DNA of 64,000 nucleotides from Methanosphaera sp. ISO3-F5. GTDB lineage: Archaea > Methanobacteriota > Methanobacteria > Methanobacteriales > Methanobacteriaceae. A program made the position numbers and the translations under genes. Under the pieces are notes generated by a model. It ran no database searches, had not been told where the DNA came from, and saw only the letters and a list, made by a program, of their open reading frames with translations. Below, piece after piece: positions 24,169 through 33,800 of this stretch. The stretch covers positions 1,583,426 to 1,647,425 of the forward strand of contig NZ_CP118753.2 of assembly GCF_034480035.2 (NCBI RefSeq), written 5' to 3'. How positions within the stretch are numbered: the first letter of the stretch is position 1; each line of letters opens with the position of its first letter.

Positions 24169-25422
24169 ATGAATGAAAAACCTGTCACAGTTACCCAGAT
24201 AAACAGATACATCAATAATAAGATGAAACTGGATGAACAACTTAGTGACATCAATATTAGAGGTGAAATATCTAATTATAAAACATATCCTAGTGGACAT
24301 AGCTATTTTACACTTAAGGATAAAAATTCACAAATTAGTGCAGTGATGTTTTATGGTTTCCGACAATACCTTAAATTTGAGCCAAAAGATGGTATGAAAG
24401 TAATTATCCGAGGTAATATTGAAGTATATGAAAAAAATGGTCAATACCAGTTACATGCTAAAAAGATAACCGAGGATGGTCTGGGAGAATTACATATCGC
24501 ATATGAACAGTTAAAGAAGAAATTAGATGATGAAGGATTATTCGATGAGTCACATAAGAAGCAAATTCCAAGATATCCTAAGCGTATTGGAGTAGTTACA
24601 GCCCAGACTGGTGCTGCCATACGTGACATTATCACTACCATTAAAAGAAGATATCCCTTATGTGAAGTTTTAGTATTTTCTACATTAGTTCAGGGAGACC
24701 TGGCTAAGTTCCAGATTGTTGAACAGATACAGAAGGCTGATGGATATGATTTGGATACTTTAATTGTTGGTCGTGGTGGTGGAAGTATTGAAGATTTATG
24801 GCCATTTAATGAGGAAATAGTTGCCAGAGCAATATTTGAATGTGAAACTCCTGTTATTAGTGCTGTTGGTCATGAAATTGATTTTACTATCAGTGATTTT
24901 GTTGCTGATTTAAGAGCTGCAACGCCCACTGCTGCTGCAGAACGAGCCGTACCAGATATTAAGGAATTAAAGGATAAAGTTAAACAGTATAATATTAGGG
25001 CAAATAATAGCATTAATGAGATGATTTTTTATTACAAGAATAGGTTAGATGATATTTCCAATAAACAGTTATTTAAAAGTCCTACACATATTTATGATAT
25101 TAAGAGGATGCATTTAGATAATTTATTAGGTCGTTTTGATTATATTTCGAAGAATATTATTAATGAAAATAGGAACAAACTGTTTAAGTTAGAGAATTCC
25201 CCTGTTTTAAGAAAACCAGATTCTTTAATTGATAAGAAAAAGGAACGTTTTATAAGAAATCTTGGAAAATTAGAAATTTTGAATCCTCTTTTAACATTGA
25301 AAAGAGGGTATTCTATAGCTAAAAAGGAAGATACTGTTGTTTCTAGTGTTAAAGATGTTGATGAAGGTGACGAACTTATAATTAGGTTTGATGATGGAGA
25401 AGTTAATACTAAGGTGATTTAA
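24169..25422 (+). CDS. xseA: exodeoxyribonuclease VII large subunit
   Basis: A 417-residue protein of normal length. The N-terminal OB fold (ISNYKTYPSGHSYFTLKDKNSQISAVMF) is followed by the catalytic part with RIGVVTAQTGAAIRDI, LIVGRGGGSIEDLWPFNEE (the conserved GGG-S-EDLW) and ISAVGHEIDFTISDFVADLRAATPTAAAE, then a long coiled-coil region (260-360). With XseB it degrades single-stranded DNA to oligonucleotides. It is common in bacteria but patchy in archaea, suggesting old transfer. SD GGTGA precedes the ATG. The stop touches the xseB start. Confidence 0.95.
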   Translation: MNEKPVTVTQINRYINNKMKLDEQLSDINIRGEISNYKTYPSGHSYFTLKDKNSQISAVMFYGFRQYLKFEPKDGMKVIIRGNIEVYEKNGQYQLHAKKITEDGLGELHIAYEQLKKKLDDEGLFDESHKKQIPRYPKRIGVVTAQTGAAIRDIITTIKRRYPLCEVLVFSTLVQGDLAKFQIVEQIQKADGYDLDTLIVGRGGGSIEDLWPFNEEIVARAIFECETPVISAVGHEIDFTISDFVADLRAATPTAAAERAVPDIKELKDKVKQYNIRANNSINEMIFYYKNRLDDISNKQLFKSPTHIYDIKRMHLDNLLGRFDYISKNIINENRNKLFKLENSPVLRKPDSLIDKKKERFIRNLGKLEILNPLLTLKRGYSIAKKEDTVVSSVKDVDEGDELIIRFDDGEVNTKVI

Positions 25423-25641
25423 ATGAATGATTTAAGTTTTGAAGAAAGTTTAGAAATGTTAGAAGAGATTGTAAACAAATTAGAGAATGGAGACGTGCCT
25501 TTAGATGAGGCTATTGATGAATTTAATAATGCAATGCAATTAGTAAAAAATTGTAATGATAAATTATCCTCTGCGGAGGAATCTATTGCAAAAATAGTTA
25601 AAGAAAATGGGGATTTAATAGATTTTAATGTTAATGAATAA
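25423..25641 (+). CDS. xseB: exodeoxyribonuclease VII small subunit
   Basis: 72 residues with the family pattern SFEESLEMLEEIVNKLENGDVPLDEAIDEFNNAM, two helices that wrap the coiled coil of XseA. The ATG follows the xseA stop directly, with GGTGAT within the last xseA codons as SD, so the two are translationally coupled. Confidence 0.93.
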   Translation: MNDLSFEESLEMLEEIVNKLENGDVPLDEAIDEFNNAMQLVKNCNDKLSSAEESIAKIVKENGDLIDFNVNE

Positions 25642-25649
25642 CTTTAAAT

Positions 25650-26288
25650 CTATTCTTTTTTTGTAGAATTTTGTTTTTTAATATTATCGTTCATATAATG
25701 TGTTATCAGCGTAATTGCTAGTACTATACTCAGGTATTGTAATATGTTTATGATCAGATTAGTGTTATTTGCCGAGAATCCTATATTTCCTGTCAGATGA
25801 TTAAAATAATCTAACTGTATGAATGATATTATACCCAGTATTATCATGATTATGAATATTGCTTGTTTTATGTGCTTGTTTTTTATTTTATTATCTGCTC
25901 TGTTTATCATTTTGTTAATGTTTAATCCCAGGTGTACTGAGATTATTAATAATGTAATATATGCTAGAATTTTGTGTAAGTAATTGGTTGATATATGATG
26001 TATATTTAGTATTGGGATTAGTTGACTGGATAGTAATCCAGTTATTATTGTTGCTAAGAATGTTATTAGTAGGAGAGTGTTCGTTATACTGAGTATGCTG
26101 ATATTTTGTCTTGTTTGTAAGTATCTCCTATTTTGTATTAGGTGAATTATGATTAAGAATATGAGTGTTATTCCAATAATTTCATGTATTTCTGGTATTA
26201 GGTATGTTTTTGAGAATTCTATTAGTGTTAGTGTTAATAGTAGTGTGTTTATGATGATTCTTTTTGTCATTGCATATTTTCTACTCAT
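25650..26288 (-). CDS. DUF4405-like membrane protein with four paired histidines
   Basis: A 212-residue integral membrane protein with about five helices. His35 and His49 lie 14 residues apart in one helix (EIHEIIG to IIIHLIQN), and His105 and His119 14 apart in another (YLHKILAY to SVHLGLN), the spacing used for two stacked hemes in b-type cytochromes and in the DUF4405 family. It follows the exported flavodoxin gene by 4 bases, so the pair likely works together. Heme binding is inferred; this lineage is thought to lack cytochromes. Confidence 0.65.
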   Translation of the reverse strand: MSRKYAMTKRIIINTLLLTLTLIEFSKTYLIPEIHEIIGITLIFLIIIHLIQNRRYLQTRQNISILSITNTLLLITFLATIITGLLSSQLIPILNIHHISTNYLHKILAYITLLIISVHLGLNINKMINRADNKIKNKHIKQAIFIIMIILGIISFIQLDYFNHLTGNIGFSANNTNLIINILQYLSIVLAITLITHYMNDNIKKQNSTKKE

Positions 26289-26292
26289 TTTC

Positions 26293-26937
26293 TTAGTAAC
26301 CTTGTTGTTTTAGCCATTCAATTGTTTGTTGTTTTCCTTCATTTGTTCTTGCTGTTTGTCCCTGAACTGCCAATCCGTTTGTGTTAACTTTGGAGGATGA
26401 CATTTTTTCTGCGATTTTCTTGTATGTTCCTGCATCTTGTGATCCTTCATGTGTGTTGAATAATAATATGTTTTTTCCTTCAAGATTGTTTTGTTCCAGG
26501 AATGTGTTTATTATCATTGGCGTATCACCATACCATATTGGATATCCTATGATTATTGTATCGTATTTGTCTATGTTTTCTACTTTGTTTTGTATTTCTG
26601 GTCTGGCATTTTCTTGTTGTTCTTTTTTTGCTATGTCTAGGCATTCATCGTATCCTATTGGGTATTTGTTTACTGGTATTATTTCGTAGCTGTCTGCTTT
26701 CAGGTATTCTTTTATGTATGATGCTATCATTGCCGTGTTTCCTACTTCTGTGTTTCCTACGTTATAGTTTTCTCCTGTTCTTGAGAAATAAGCTACCAGT
26801 ATCTTTGTATCTTCTGTGTTTTTCTGGTTTAGTATCTTATTAGCGGTTGTTTCTTCATTTGTAGCTGCATTTAGTGTTGTTATTCCACATCCAAGTATAA
26901 TGAGTATTATTAATATACTTATTATTTTTTGTTTCAT
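26293..26937 (-). CDS. exported flavodoxin
   Basis: 214 residues. The N-terminus MKQKIISILIILIILGCGITTLNA is a signal peptide or membrane anchor; Cys17 could be a lipid attachment site, though the lipobox is weak. From residue 45 it is a flavodoxin of the Flavodoxin_4 type: VAYFSRTGENYNVG and GNTAMIASYI bind the FMN phosphate, IIGYPIWYGDTPMIINTFLE is the second loop, and LFNTHEGSQDAGT the third. All loops are present, so FMN binding is likely. Flavodoxins are normally cytoplasmic; export and the adjacent membrane protein suggest electron transfer at the cell surface. Confidence 0.8.
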   Translation of the reverse strand: MKQKIISILIILIILGCGITTLNAATNEETTANKILNQKNTEDTKILVAYFSRTGENYNVGNTEVGNTAMIASYIKEYLKADSYEIIPVNKYPIGYDECLDIAKKEQQENARPEIQNKVENIDKYDTIIIGYPIWYGDTPMIINTFLEQNNLEGKNILLFNTHEGSQDAGTYKKIAEKMSSSKVNTNGLAVQGQTARTNEGKQQTIEWLKQQGY

Positions 26938-27139
26938 ATGATGTTTTCCCTCCTTTTTGTTAAGTTGTAGTATCTATTTTCTAATATTTGTATATTTCAG
27001 TTATAATTTTATTATATTATTTTTCAGATATATTTAATCGTTTTAATAACTTAATTATACTATTGTTGAAAGAGTCTTATTAGAAATTATTTTCTAGTAA
27101 ATAAAAATGTTAAAAAAAAAGTAAATGTTGAATGTGATG

Positions 27140-27994
27140 TTAGTGGATTTCTATGTCCATTACTCCACTATTTATGGCAGCTATGGTTCCTCCATCGATT
27201 AGTAAGTCGATTCCTGTTACAAATCCTGCTTTGTTACTTAATAAGAATTCACTTGCAAATGCTATTTCATCAGATGTTCCTACTCTTTTTGCTCCACATA
27301 CATCTATCATTCTTTGGTATCCTTCGCCTGAAGTGTTAAATTCATCATAGGCTAATGGTGTTACTATTATACCGGGACTTATTGAATTTATTCTTGCTCC
27401 TCGTTCTGCCCATGAAGTTGCAGAAGCATATTGTACTCTTAGTTGGTTTGCTTTTTTAGATACTACGTATGCTATTCCAGAGTTAGTTATTATTTCTTCT
27501 TTTAGACAGTTTAAATCTTTTAACTTGTGTGTTTCTGTAGTTCTTAATAGGTTTTCGTCTTCTCTTGTTAGTGGTGATGGCATGTATCCTGTCATTGAGG
27601 ATATTATTAATCCTGCTCCTCCTTTTGCCATGACTTTTCCGAATTCATCTATTGCATATGATGTTCCTATAAGATCTAGGTTTATTATGTGTTCTGGTGT
27701 TGCTTGGGAGGGTGATGCTCCTGCTGTATCTATGAAGTACATTACTTTTCCTAATGATGCTGCTTTTTGTGCTAATTGTTTTATTGATTCTTCTTCTATT
27801 GCATTTGTTACTTGTGTTTCTACATCATATCCTGAGTATGTTAGTTCTTTTTGTAGTGTTTCTAGTTTTTCTTCATTGATATCGGCTAGTAATATTTTTT
27901 TTCCTGCTGAGATTCTTTTTATTATGGCTAATCCCATGTCTCCTGCACCTAGTAATACTACTACTTCTTTATCTTCATTTAAGTCAAATTTCAT
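27140..27994 (-). CDS. short-chain dehydrogenase/reductase
   Basis: A 284-residue SDR. The nucleotide-binding turn is GAGDMGLAI near residue 16, ADINEEKLE follows β2, the Ser of the catalytic triad is in IISSMTGYM, and the Tyr-Lys pair in AYVVSKKANQ near residue 180. The C-terminus SPGIIVTPLA and SFVTGIDLLIDGG-type motif are typical. A loop of about 30 residues is inserted between Ser and Tyr. Likely NAD(P)-dependent reduction of a ketone or sugar; substrate unknown. It follows the aldo/keto reductase gene by 6 bases on the same strand. Confidence 0.85.
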   Translation of the reverse strand: MKFDLNEDKEVVVLLGAGDMGLAIIKRISAGKKILLADINEEKLETLQKELTYSGYDVETQVTNAIEEESIKQLAQKAASLGKVMYFIDTAGASPSQATPEHIINLDLIGTSYAIDEFGKVMAKGGAGLIISSMTGYMPSPLTREDENLLRTTETHKLKDLNCLKEEIITNSGIAYVVSKKANQLRVQYASATSWAERGARINSISPGIIVTPLAYDEFNTSGEGYQRMIDVCGAKRVGTSDEIAFASEFLLSNKAGFVTGIDLLIDGGTIAAINSGVMDIEIH

Positions 27995-28000
27995 TTTTAT

Positions 28001-28840
28001 CTACACCTCATATTTTGATATTGCTTCTACAAATTCTGGACTATCAATGTCTGCTATTGGTATTCCAGTTTCTAATTCTTTTATTTTTTCCATATCTTCT
28101 TCTTTTAATTCGAAGTCAAATATATTGATATTTTCTGTCATTCTTTCTTTTTTGGTTGATTTTGGGAATGTTATTATTCCTCTTTGGATTATCCATCTTA
28201 ATATTATTTGTGCTACTGTTTTTTCATATTTTTGTGCTATTTTTTTGAGTGTTTGATTGTTAAATATGTTGTTTTTTCCTTCTGCTAGTGGTCCCCATGA
28301 TTCTACTGTTGTTTCATATTTTTGGTAGAATGTTTCTATTTGGTCTTGTTGATAGAATGGGTTGACTTCTATTTGGTTTATCATTGGTTTTATTTGGCTG
28401 TGTAGTGATAGGTTTACGTATCTTGATGGTGTGAAGTTACATACTCCTATTGCTTTTACTTTGTTTTCTTTGTATAATTCTTCTAATGCTTTCCATGTTG
28501 AGTATATGTCTCCAATGTTTTGATGTATTAGGTATAGGTCTATGTAGTTTGTTTTTAGTTTTTTTAATGATTCTTCGCATGCTTTTTTGGTTTCTTGGTA
28601 GCCGTGGCTTGTGTGCCATACTTTTGTTGTGATGAAGAATTCTTCTCTTTTGATTCCGCTTTCTTTTATTGCTTCTCCGAGTTCTGCTTCGTTGAAGTAT
28701 GCTTGTGCTGTGTCAAAGTGTCTGTATCCTACTTCTATTGCTTGTTTTACTATTTCTTTTGTGTTTTCTGGTGGTATTTGAAATACTCCAAATCCTAGTT
28801 GTGGTATTTTTGTACCGTTTGTTAATGTTATGTGTTCCAT
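28001..28840 (-). CDS. aldo/keto reductase
   Basis: A 279-residue AKR of normal length. GFGVFQIPP opens the barrel, DTAQAYFNEAELGEAIKES contains catalytic Asp and Tyr, TTKVWH gives the Lys and YLIHQNIG the His. IPKS-type NADP-binding reads FPKSTKKERM near residue 232. It probably reduces aldehydes or ketones with NADPH. First gene of a two-gene operon with the SDR; a palindrome TTTCCT-T-AGGAAA lies just upstream of its TATA box. Confidence 0.9.
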   Translation of the reverse strand: MEHITLTNGTKIPQLGFGVFQIPPENTKEIVKQAIEVGYRHFDTAQAYFNEAELGEAIKESGIKREEFFITTKVWHTSHGYQETKKACEESLKKLKTNYIDLYLIHQNIGDIYSTWKALEELYKENKVKAIGVCNFTPSRYVNLSLHSQIKPMINQIEVNPFYQQDQIETFYQKYETTVESWGPLAEGKNNIFNNQTLKKIAQKYEKTVAQIILRWIIQRGIITFPKSTKKERMTENINIFDFELKEEDMEKIKELETGIPIADIDSPEFVEAISKYEV

Positions 28841-28893
28841 TTTATCACTTTTGTTTTTGTTATTGATATTTTTGGTTTATATAATATAAATAG

Positions 28894-28906
28894 TTTCCTT
28901 AGGAAA
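28894..28906. promoter_or_regulatory. palindrome TTTCCT-T-AGGAAA upstream of AKR-SDR operon
   Basis: Six-base arms around one T, about 55 bases before the aldo/keto reductase ATG and upstream of an ATTATATAAA box on the minus strand. It also lies in the divergent promoter region of the gene at 29021. Probably a regulator site. Confidence 0.4.
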
Positions 28907-29020
28907 TAGTTATATGATGAATTAAAAGATAATAATCAAATATTAAAAATAAATAGTTGAAAAAACATAAAATACAATAATAACAAATAATCCCAACAAG
29001 ATAAAAGTGAGAAAAAAAAT

Positions 29021-30190
29021 ATGTCACAAAGCATAACCGTAAATCCCAAATGGATAATCTGGTCAAGAAAATCATTAAACTACACCCTAAAATCAGCAAG
29101 CAAAAAACTAAAAATAACAGAATACACCCTCGCACAATGGGAATCCACAGGAGAACTAACCTACAAAAACATGAACAAACTAGCAAAACTATACGATGTA
29201 AGCCCACTACTCTTTCTAAACAACACCCCACCACCAGAAATAGAACAATACATCAAAGACTACCGAACAATGAACGACAAACGAATACTATCAAGCCCAG
29301 AAATACTGAAAGAAATAAAACACGCAAAACGAAAAAGAATGCTACTACTAGACATAGCAGACAATTTAAACAAAGACCTAACATTCAAATACTACCAAGA
29401 AAAAGCACCAAACAAAACAACAATAATATCCACAATAAAAGAATCATTAGACATAAATGCAGTAAAACTAAATGAATACACAATAGACGATTGGATACGA
29501 GAATTTGAATCATTAAACATACTCATATTCAAATTCTACAACATAAAACCAGAAGACATAAACGGATATGCATTTAACAACAAAAAATTACCAATCATAG
29601 GAATAAACAATAGAAACTCAAATAAAGAAAAAATATTCTCACTATTCAACGAATACGCACACTTACTCATAGGAAAAGATGGAATAAGCGGAGACTATAA
29701 CAGAGAAAAAGAAGAAGAACTATGTAACTCAATCGCATCAGAAATACTGCTCCCAGCAAAAGAAATAAAGAAAATAAACATAAGCAATATCAACTCAGTA
29801 ATCAGAATAATATCCACAAGATATAACGTAGGAATGGAAAACATATTATACCGACTAAACAAACTAAATTACCTAACCGATGAAGAACTAGAAGAACAAC
29901 TACTAAAAAGAGTATATAACAAAGAAACCGAAAACAAAACTGAAAAAGAACCTGAAGAAAAAGAAGAACCTAAAAAAGATAAACCTAAAAAGAAAAGAAA
30001 CTATAAACAACAACGCCTGAAAACAATGGCATCAAAAAATTTAAACCAAAACGGACACCTATTCGTAGAACTACTACTAGAAGCATACGATGAAGAACTA
30101 ATAAACGACTTAGACTTATCAAATGAACTGGGAATTCCACATACTGTAATTCCATATGTTATCAACAAATTAAATGGAGGAAGACGATGA
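29021..30190 (+). CDS. XRE-HTH / ImmA-IrrE-like (COG2856) protein, degenerate metal site
   Basis: 389 residues. Residues 10-70 form an XRE-type helix-turn-helix (SASKKLKITEYTLAQWESTG). Residues 150-290 are an ImmA/IrrE peptidase-like domain, but the expected HExxH reads NEYAH at 210-214, so the first metal ligand His is Asn; the later Glu ligand region (EEELCNSIASEILLP) is kept. Residues 290-335 are a Lys/Glu-rich linker, followed by a small helical domain. Such proteins act as antitoxins or repressors. Its stop overlaps the DUF4411 gene start by ATGA. Confidence 0.75.
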   Translation: MSQSITVNPKWIIWSRKSLNYTLKSASKKLKITEYTLAQWESTGELTYKNMNKLAKLYDVSPLLFLNNTPPPEIEQYIKDYRTMNDKRILSSPEILKEIKHAKRKRMLLLDIADNLNKDLTFKYYQEKAPNKTTIISTIKESLDINAVKLNEYTIDDWIREFESLNILIFKFYNIKPEDINGYAFNNKKLPIIGINNRNSNKEKIFSLFNEYAHLLIGKDGISGDYNREKEEELCNSIASEILLPAKEIKKINISNINSVIRIISTRYNVGMENILYRLNKLNYLTDEELEEQLLKRVYNKETENKTEKEPEEKEEPKKDKPKKKRNYKQQRLKTMASKNLNQNGHLFVELLLEAYDEELINDLDLSNELGIPHTVIPYVINKLNGGRR

Positions 30191-30729
30191 ACAATCCAAA
30201 ATATTTGATTGATACCAATATTTTCCTCAGATTCCAAAGCGGTCAACAATACGATAAAGACTGTTTTCCAACCCAATACCAAAACTTCATCAAACTACTA
30301 AAAGAAGGAACAGCAGTATCCATAGATAAAGTTAAAAACGAATTAAACGATGAAATTTTCTGTAAAGATCATGAATACTGCTTTAAAGACAGTATAGATA
30401 ATGAAATTTCAGACACATACAATACACTACGTAGCAAATACCCTGATTACTTTAATAATTATGCATTAGAAAGTCCAGATGATGCAGATCCATATATTAT
30501 AACATATGCCTATCATAACAATTTATGCATAGTAACACAAGACGAATACCAGTCAACAGCAACCAGACAATCCAATATCAACAAGTACCACATACCTAAC
30601 CTATGTGAATCATTAGGTGGAACATGCATAGACAATAAAGATAAAAAAGAAAATATTGAAACATATACCTCCGGATTTGGATGCATATGCTTTACAGAAT
30701 TAATTAGAATAGAAAAATTAATGGAATAA
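30187..30729 (+). CDS. DUF4411 PIN-like putative toxin
   Basis: A 180-residue protein. YLIDTNIFLRF near the start gives Asp9, KNELND an acidic residue in the second position, DDADPYIITYA the third and IVTQDEY the fourth, as in PIN-like nucleases; KYHIPNLCESLGGTCI is the DUF4411 C-terminal signature. DUF4411 genes are known next to XRE-ImmA genes as predicted toxin-antitoxin modules, and here the two overlap by four bases. The 30 or so C-terminal residues (SGFGCICFTELIRIEKL) continue beyond the PIN core. RNA cleavage is inferred. Confidence 0.75.
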   Translation: MNNPKYLIDTNIFLRFQSGQQYDKDCFPTQYQNFIKLLKEGTAVSIDKVKNELNDEIFCKDHEYCFKDSIDNEISDTYNTLRSKYPDYFNNYALESPDDADPYIITYAYHNNLCIVTQDEYQSTATRQSNINKYHIPNLCESLGGTCIDNKDKKENIETYTSGFGCICFTELIRIEKLME

Positions 30730-30730
30730 T

Positions 30731-30741
30731 CCCCCCCCCCC
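30731..30741 (+). repeat. C11 homopolymer
   Basis: Eleven consecutive C residues one base after the DUF4411 stop codon. No similar run occurs elsewhere in this AT-rich window. It is outside the coding region. Confidence 0.9.
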
Positions 30742-30864
30742 AAATAATTTGATTAATATCAAAAAAAATTATTATCCTTTTTTGCACACCATCATAAACA
30801 TTACCCCATTATAAAATTTTTTTAAAGAAAAAAAATAAAACAAATATAATTCAAATATATACTT

Positions 30865-33800
30865 ATGAAATTTGGGTTAAGTTGGTGGGGAGAAAACTGG
30901 TTAAATGCTCTACAAGGAGTTGACCTAACAAACAGAATCCCCCGAGGAAAATCATATGCAAATACTGGTAAAGTATACGATATTGAAATAAATGATAACA
31001 TTGTTACAGCAAAAGTAACAGGAAAATCATACAATTACTATGATGTAACAATAAGTTTCAGAACATTTAATGAAAAACAAATAGAAACTATACTAGAAAC
31101 CGTGAAATCAAATGAGTACATCCTATCCTCATTATTAAATCATAAACTACCAAAACAGTTACATGAAGCACTTTACGAAAAAGGAATACAAGTATTTCCC
31201 ACATCAATAGAATACATAGACCCTGAATGTGATTGTCCAGATTATGCATACATATGCAAACACATTGCAGGCGTAATTTATATGATATCCCATGAAGTGG
31301 ATAAGGACCCATTTCAAGTGTTTAAACTTCAGGGATGTGACTTACTTAAATTACTAGAATATAAATCTACTAGTAACAATATAAAAAACATATCCGAATT
31401 ATTCATTTACGACAATGATAATGAAACAATTGAAAAAGAAATAGATTTTTCAAGAATTAAAGATTTAAAAGAGAACATATTTTTCTTATTAAATGATAAC
31501 CCATTATTTTTTGAAAAAAACTTTAAAACAGTATTAAACAGTATCTATGTTTCAATGGAACGCTTTGTGAAAAAGTTTGTTGATAAATATGAACGCTACG
31601 AAGCAAATGGTTATGAACCATATTATAGATTTTCTGGACATACATTTGTTAATATTGATAAAAATGTAGATGATATCACTGCATTCTTAGATAATATTTT
31701 CCTAAAAGAATGGAACTATCCTAATCAGTGGGAAACATTACAAATTAACCTAAATAATAAGTACAACATTGATAAAATTGTTACAGGAAATGATTCGCTG
31801 CTCACTGAATACCCCTGTGAAGAATTATTATTCACATTTTTAACGGAACTAAGTAAAACAGAATATAAAAATATGAATAAAAATATTGAAACATTAAATA
31901 CAATCTACCAATTTAGCTTAGAATTAGTTAAAAAGCATTCAATTATTCCAGAATTATTTGAGAGTAACCAGGATTACCATATTCGCTGGATTCCAGCCGT
32001 ATTTGATGAAGAAATTAACAAAATAATTAACAGTATTGCGAATAATTGTCCGGAAGACTTACTTACATATGATAATAGTGTATTATCACGAAAAGATCAA
32101 ATTATAACATTAGTTAGTTTAATAATAAACGGATTATTTCATAAATTTAAGAGATTTGGCCTAACACAGGCAATGAGCAAATTATATGAAAAAAGTGTTG
32201 TGAAACTATTTCTTGGAGAACCAAGGACTTTCAGTAAATTTGAAGAATCAGGGTATGAAAATCTTATAAATCAATGGTTATCCAAGTTTGTACTAAGTTC
32301 AAGAGACTATGATTTATACCTTGTAATTAATGAGGAAGAAAATGATTCATTTAAAGTGGATGTTGAAGTTAACCTTAATGACAAGGGTATGAAAAATATT
32401 CAGGAAGTTATCAGTGAAACAATTGATGATAATATAAAATTACAATTGTTGAGTGATATTTATATCATTAATGAAGTATTTCCAGACGTAAATAACATGC
32501 TTAACTTTAAGGAAGTTAATTATGATTTAGATGAGTTTTCAAAATTCTTTATGGATACTTTGCCGTTATTTGAAATTCTAGGAATAAACATTATTCTTCC
32601 TAAAAATCTTAACAAAATATTTAAACCTAAATTATCTTTAGAAATAGCTGCAAACAAGAATGAAAAAAGTTATCTGACATTTAATGATATTGTTAAGTTT
32701 GATTGGAAGGTTGTTCTTGGCAGCACTAATTGCAGTATAGAAGAATTTAATGAATTAGTTGAAAAATCTAGGGGATTAGTTAAGATAGCTAATGATTATG
32801 TTATTCTTGATGAAAACGAGACTAAGACATTAATTAAACATATTGAAAAGCTTCCACAGAAATTAAATAAAAATGAGCTTCTTAAGGCTGTTCTTAGTAA
32901 GCAGATTAATTATGCTGAAGTTGAAGTTGATGATAACATAAACAATATGCTTGAAAATCTTAATAATAATATTGACGTGGACATTCCTGAGAATCTTAAT
33001 GCACAGCTTAGACCTTACCAGGAAGTTGGTTTTTCTTGGCTTGTACAGAATATTAAAACAGGTTTTGGTTCTATTCTAGCAGATGATATGGGTCTTGGAA
33101 AGACATTACAAGTTCTTACAACAGTCTTGTATCTTAAGAATAATGGAATGCTGAGTAAGGGTAAAATTTTGATTGTTGCTCCTACCAGTTTGCTTACAAA
33201 TTGGCAACAGGAGATTAACCGGTTTACTCCAACATTATCCAGTTATATTTATCATGGTTCTTCGAGGAAGTTTCCTGATAAAGAGTATGATATTTATTTA
33301 ACTTCATATGGTGTGATTAGGCGTGATGTTGAAAAGTTCAATGAACAGAAATGGTTTTTAACTGTTGTTGATGAAGCTCAGAATATTAAAAATCCTAACA
33401 CCCAACAGACTCTTGCAGTTAAGTCCATTAAATCAAGAAATAAGATTGCTTTAAGTGGAACTCCTGTGGAAAATAGGTTATCAGAGTATTGGAGCATTTT
33501 TGATTTCATTAATAAGGGTTATCTTACTTCATTAAAGAAGTTTAGAGAAAATTATATTGTTCCAATAGAAAAAGAACGTAATCAGAATGTTTTGAACAAC
33601 TTTAAACTTATTACACAACCATTCATCCTCAGACGTTTGAAGAGTGATAAGAACATTATTAATGACTTACCAGATAAGATAACTAATGATATTTACTGTA
33701 GTTTAACTAAGAATCAAGCAGCAATATATAAGGAAACACTTGACACATTAATACTTGAATTAGATAAATCCGATGGAATTCAAAGAAAAGGAATTGTTTT

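Noticed and set aside
29050-29475. 141-codon frame inside the XRE-ImmA gene
   Set aside because: Overlapping frame in A/C-rich sequence, Lys/Thr/Asn-only composition and no SD; the main frame has clear domains.
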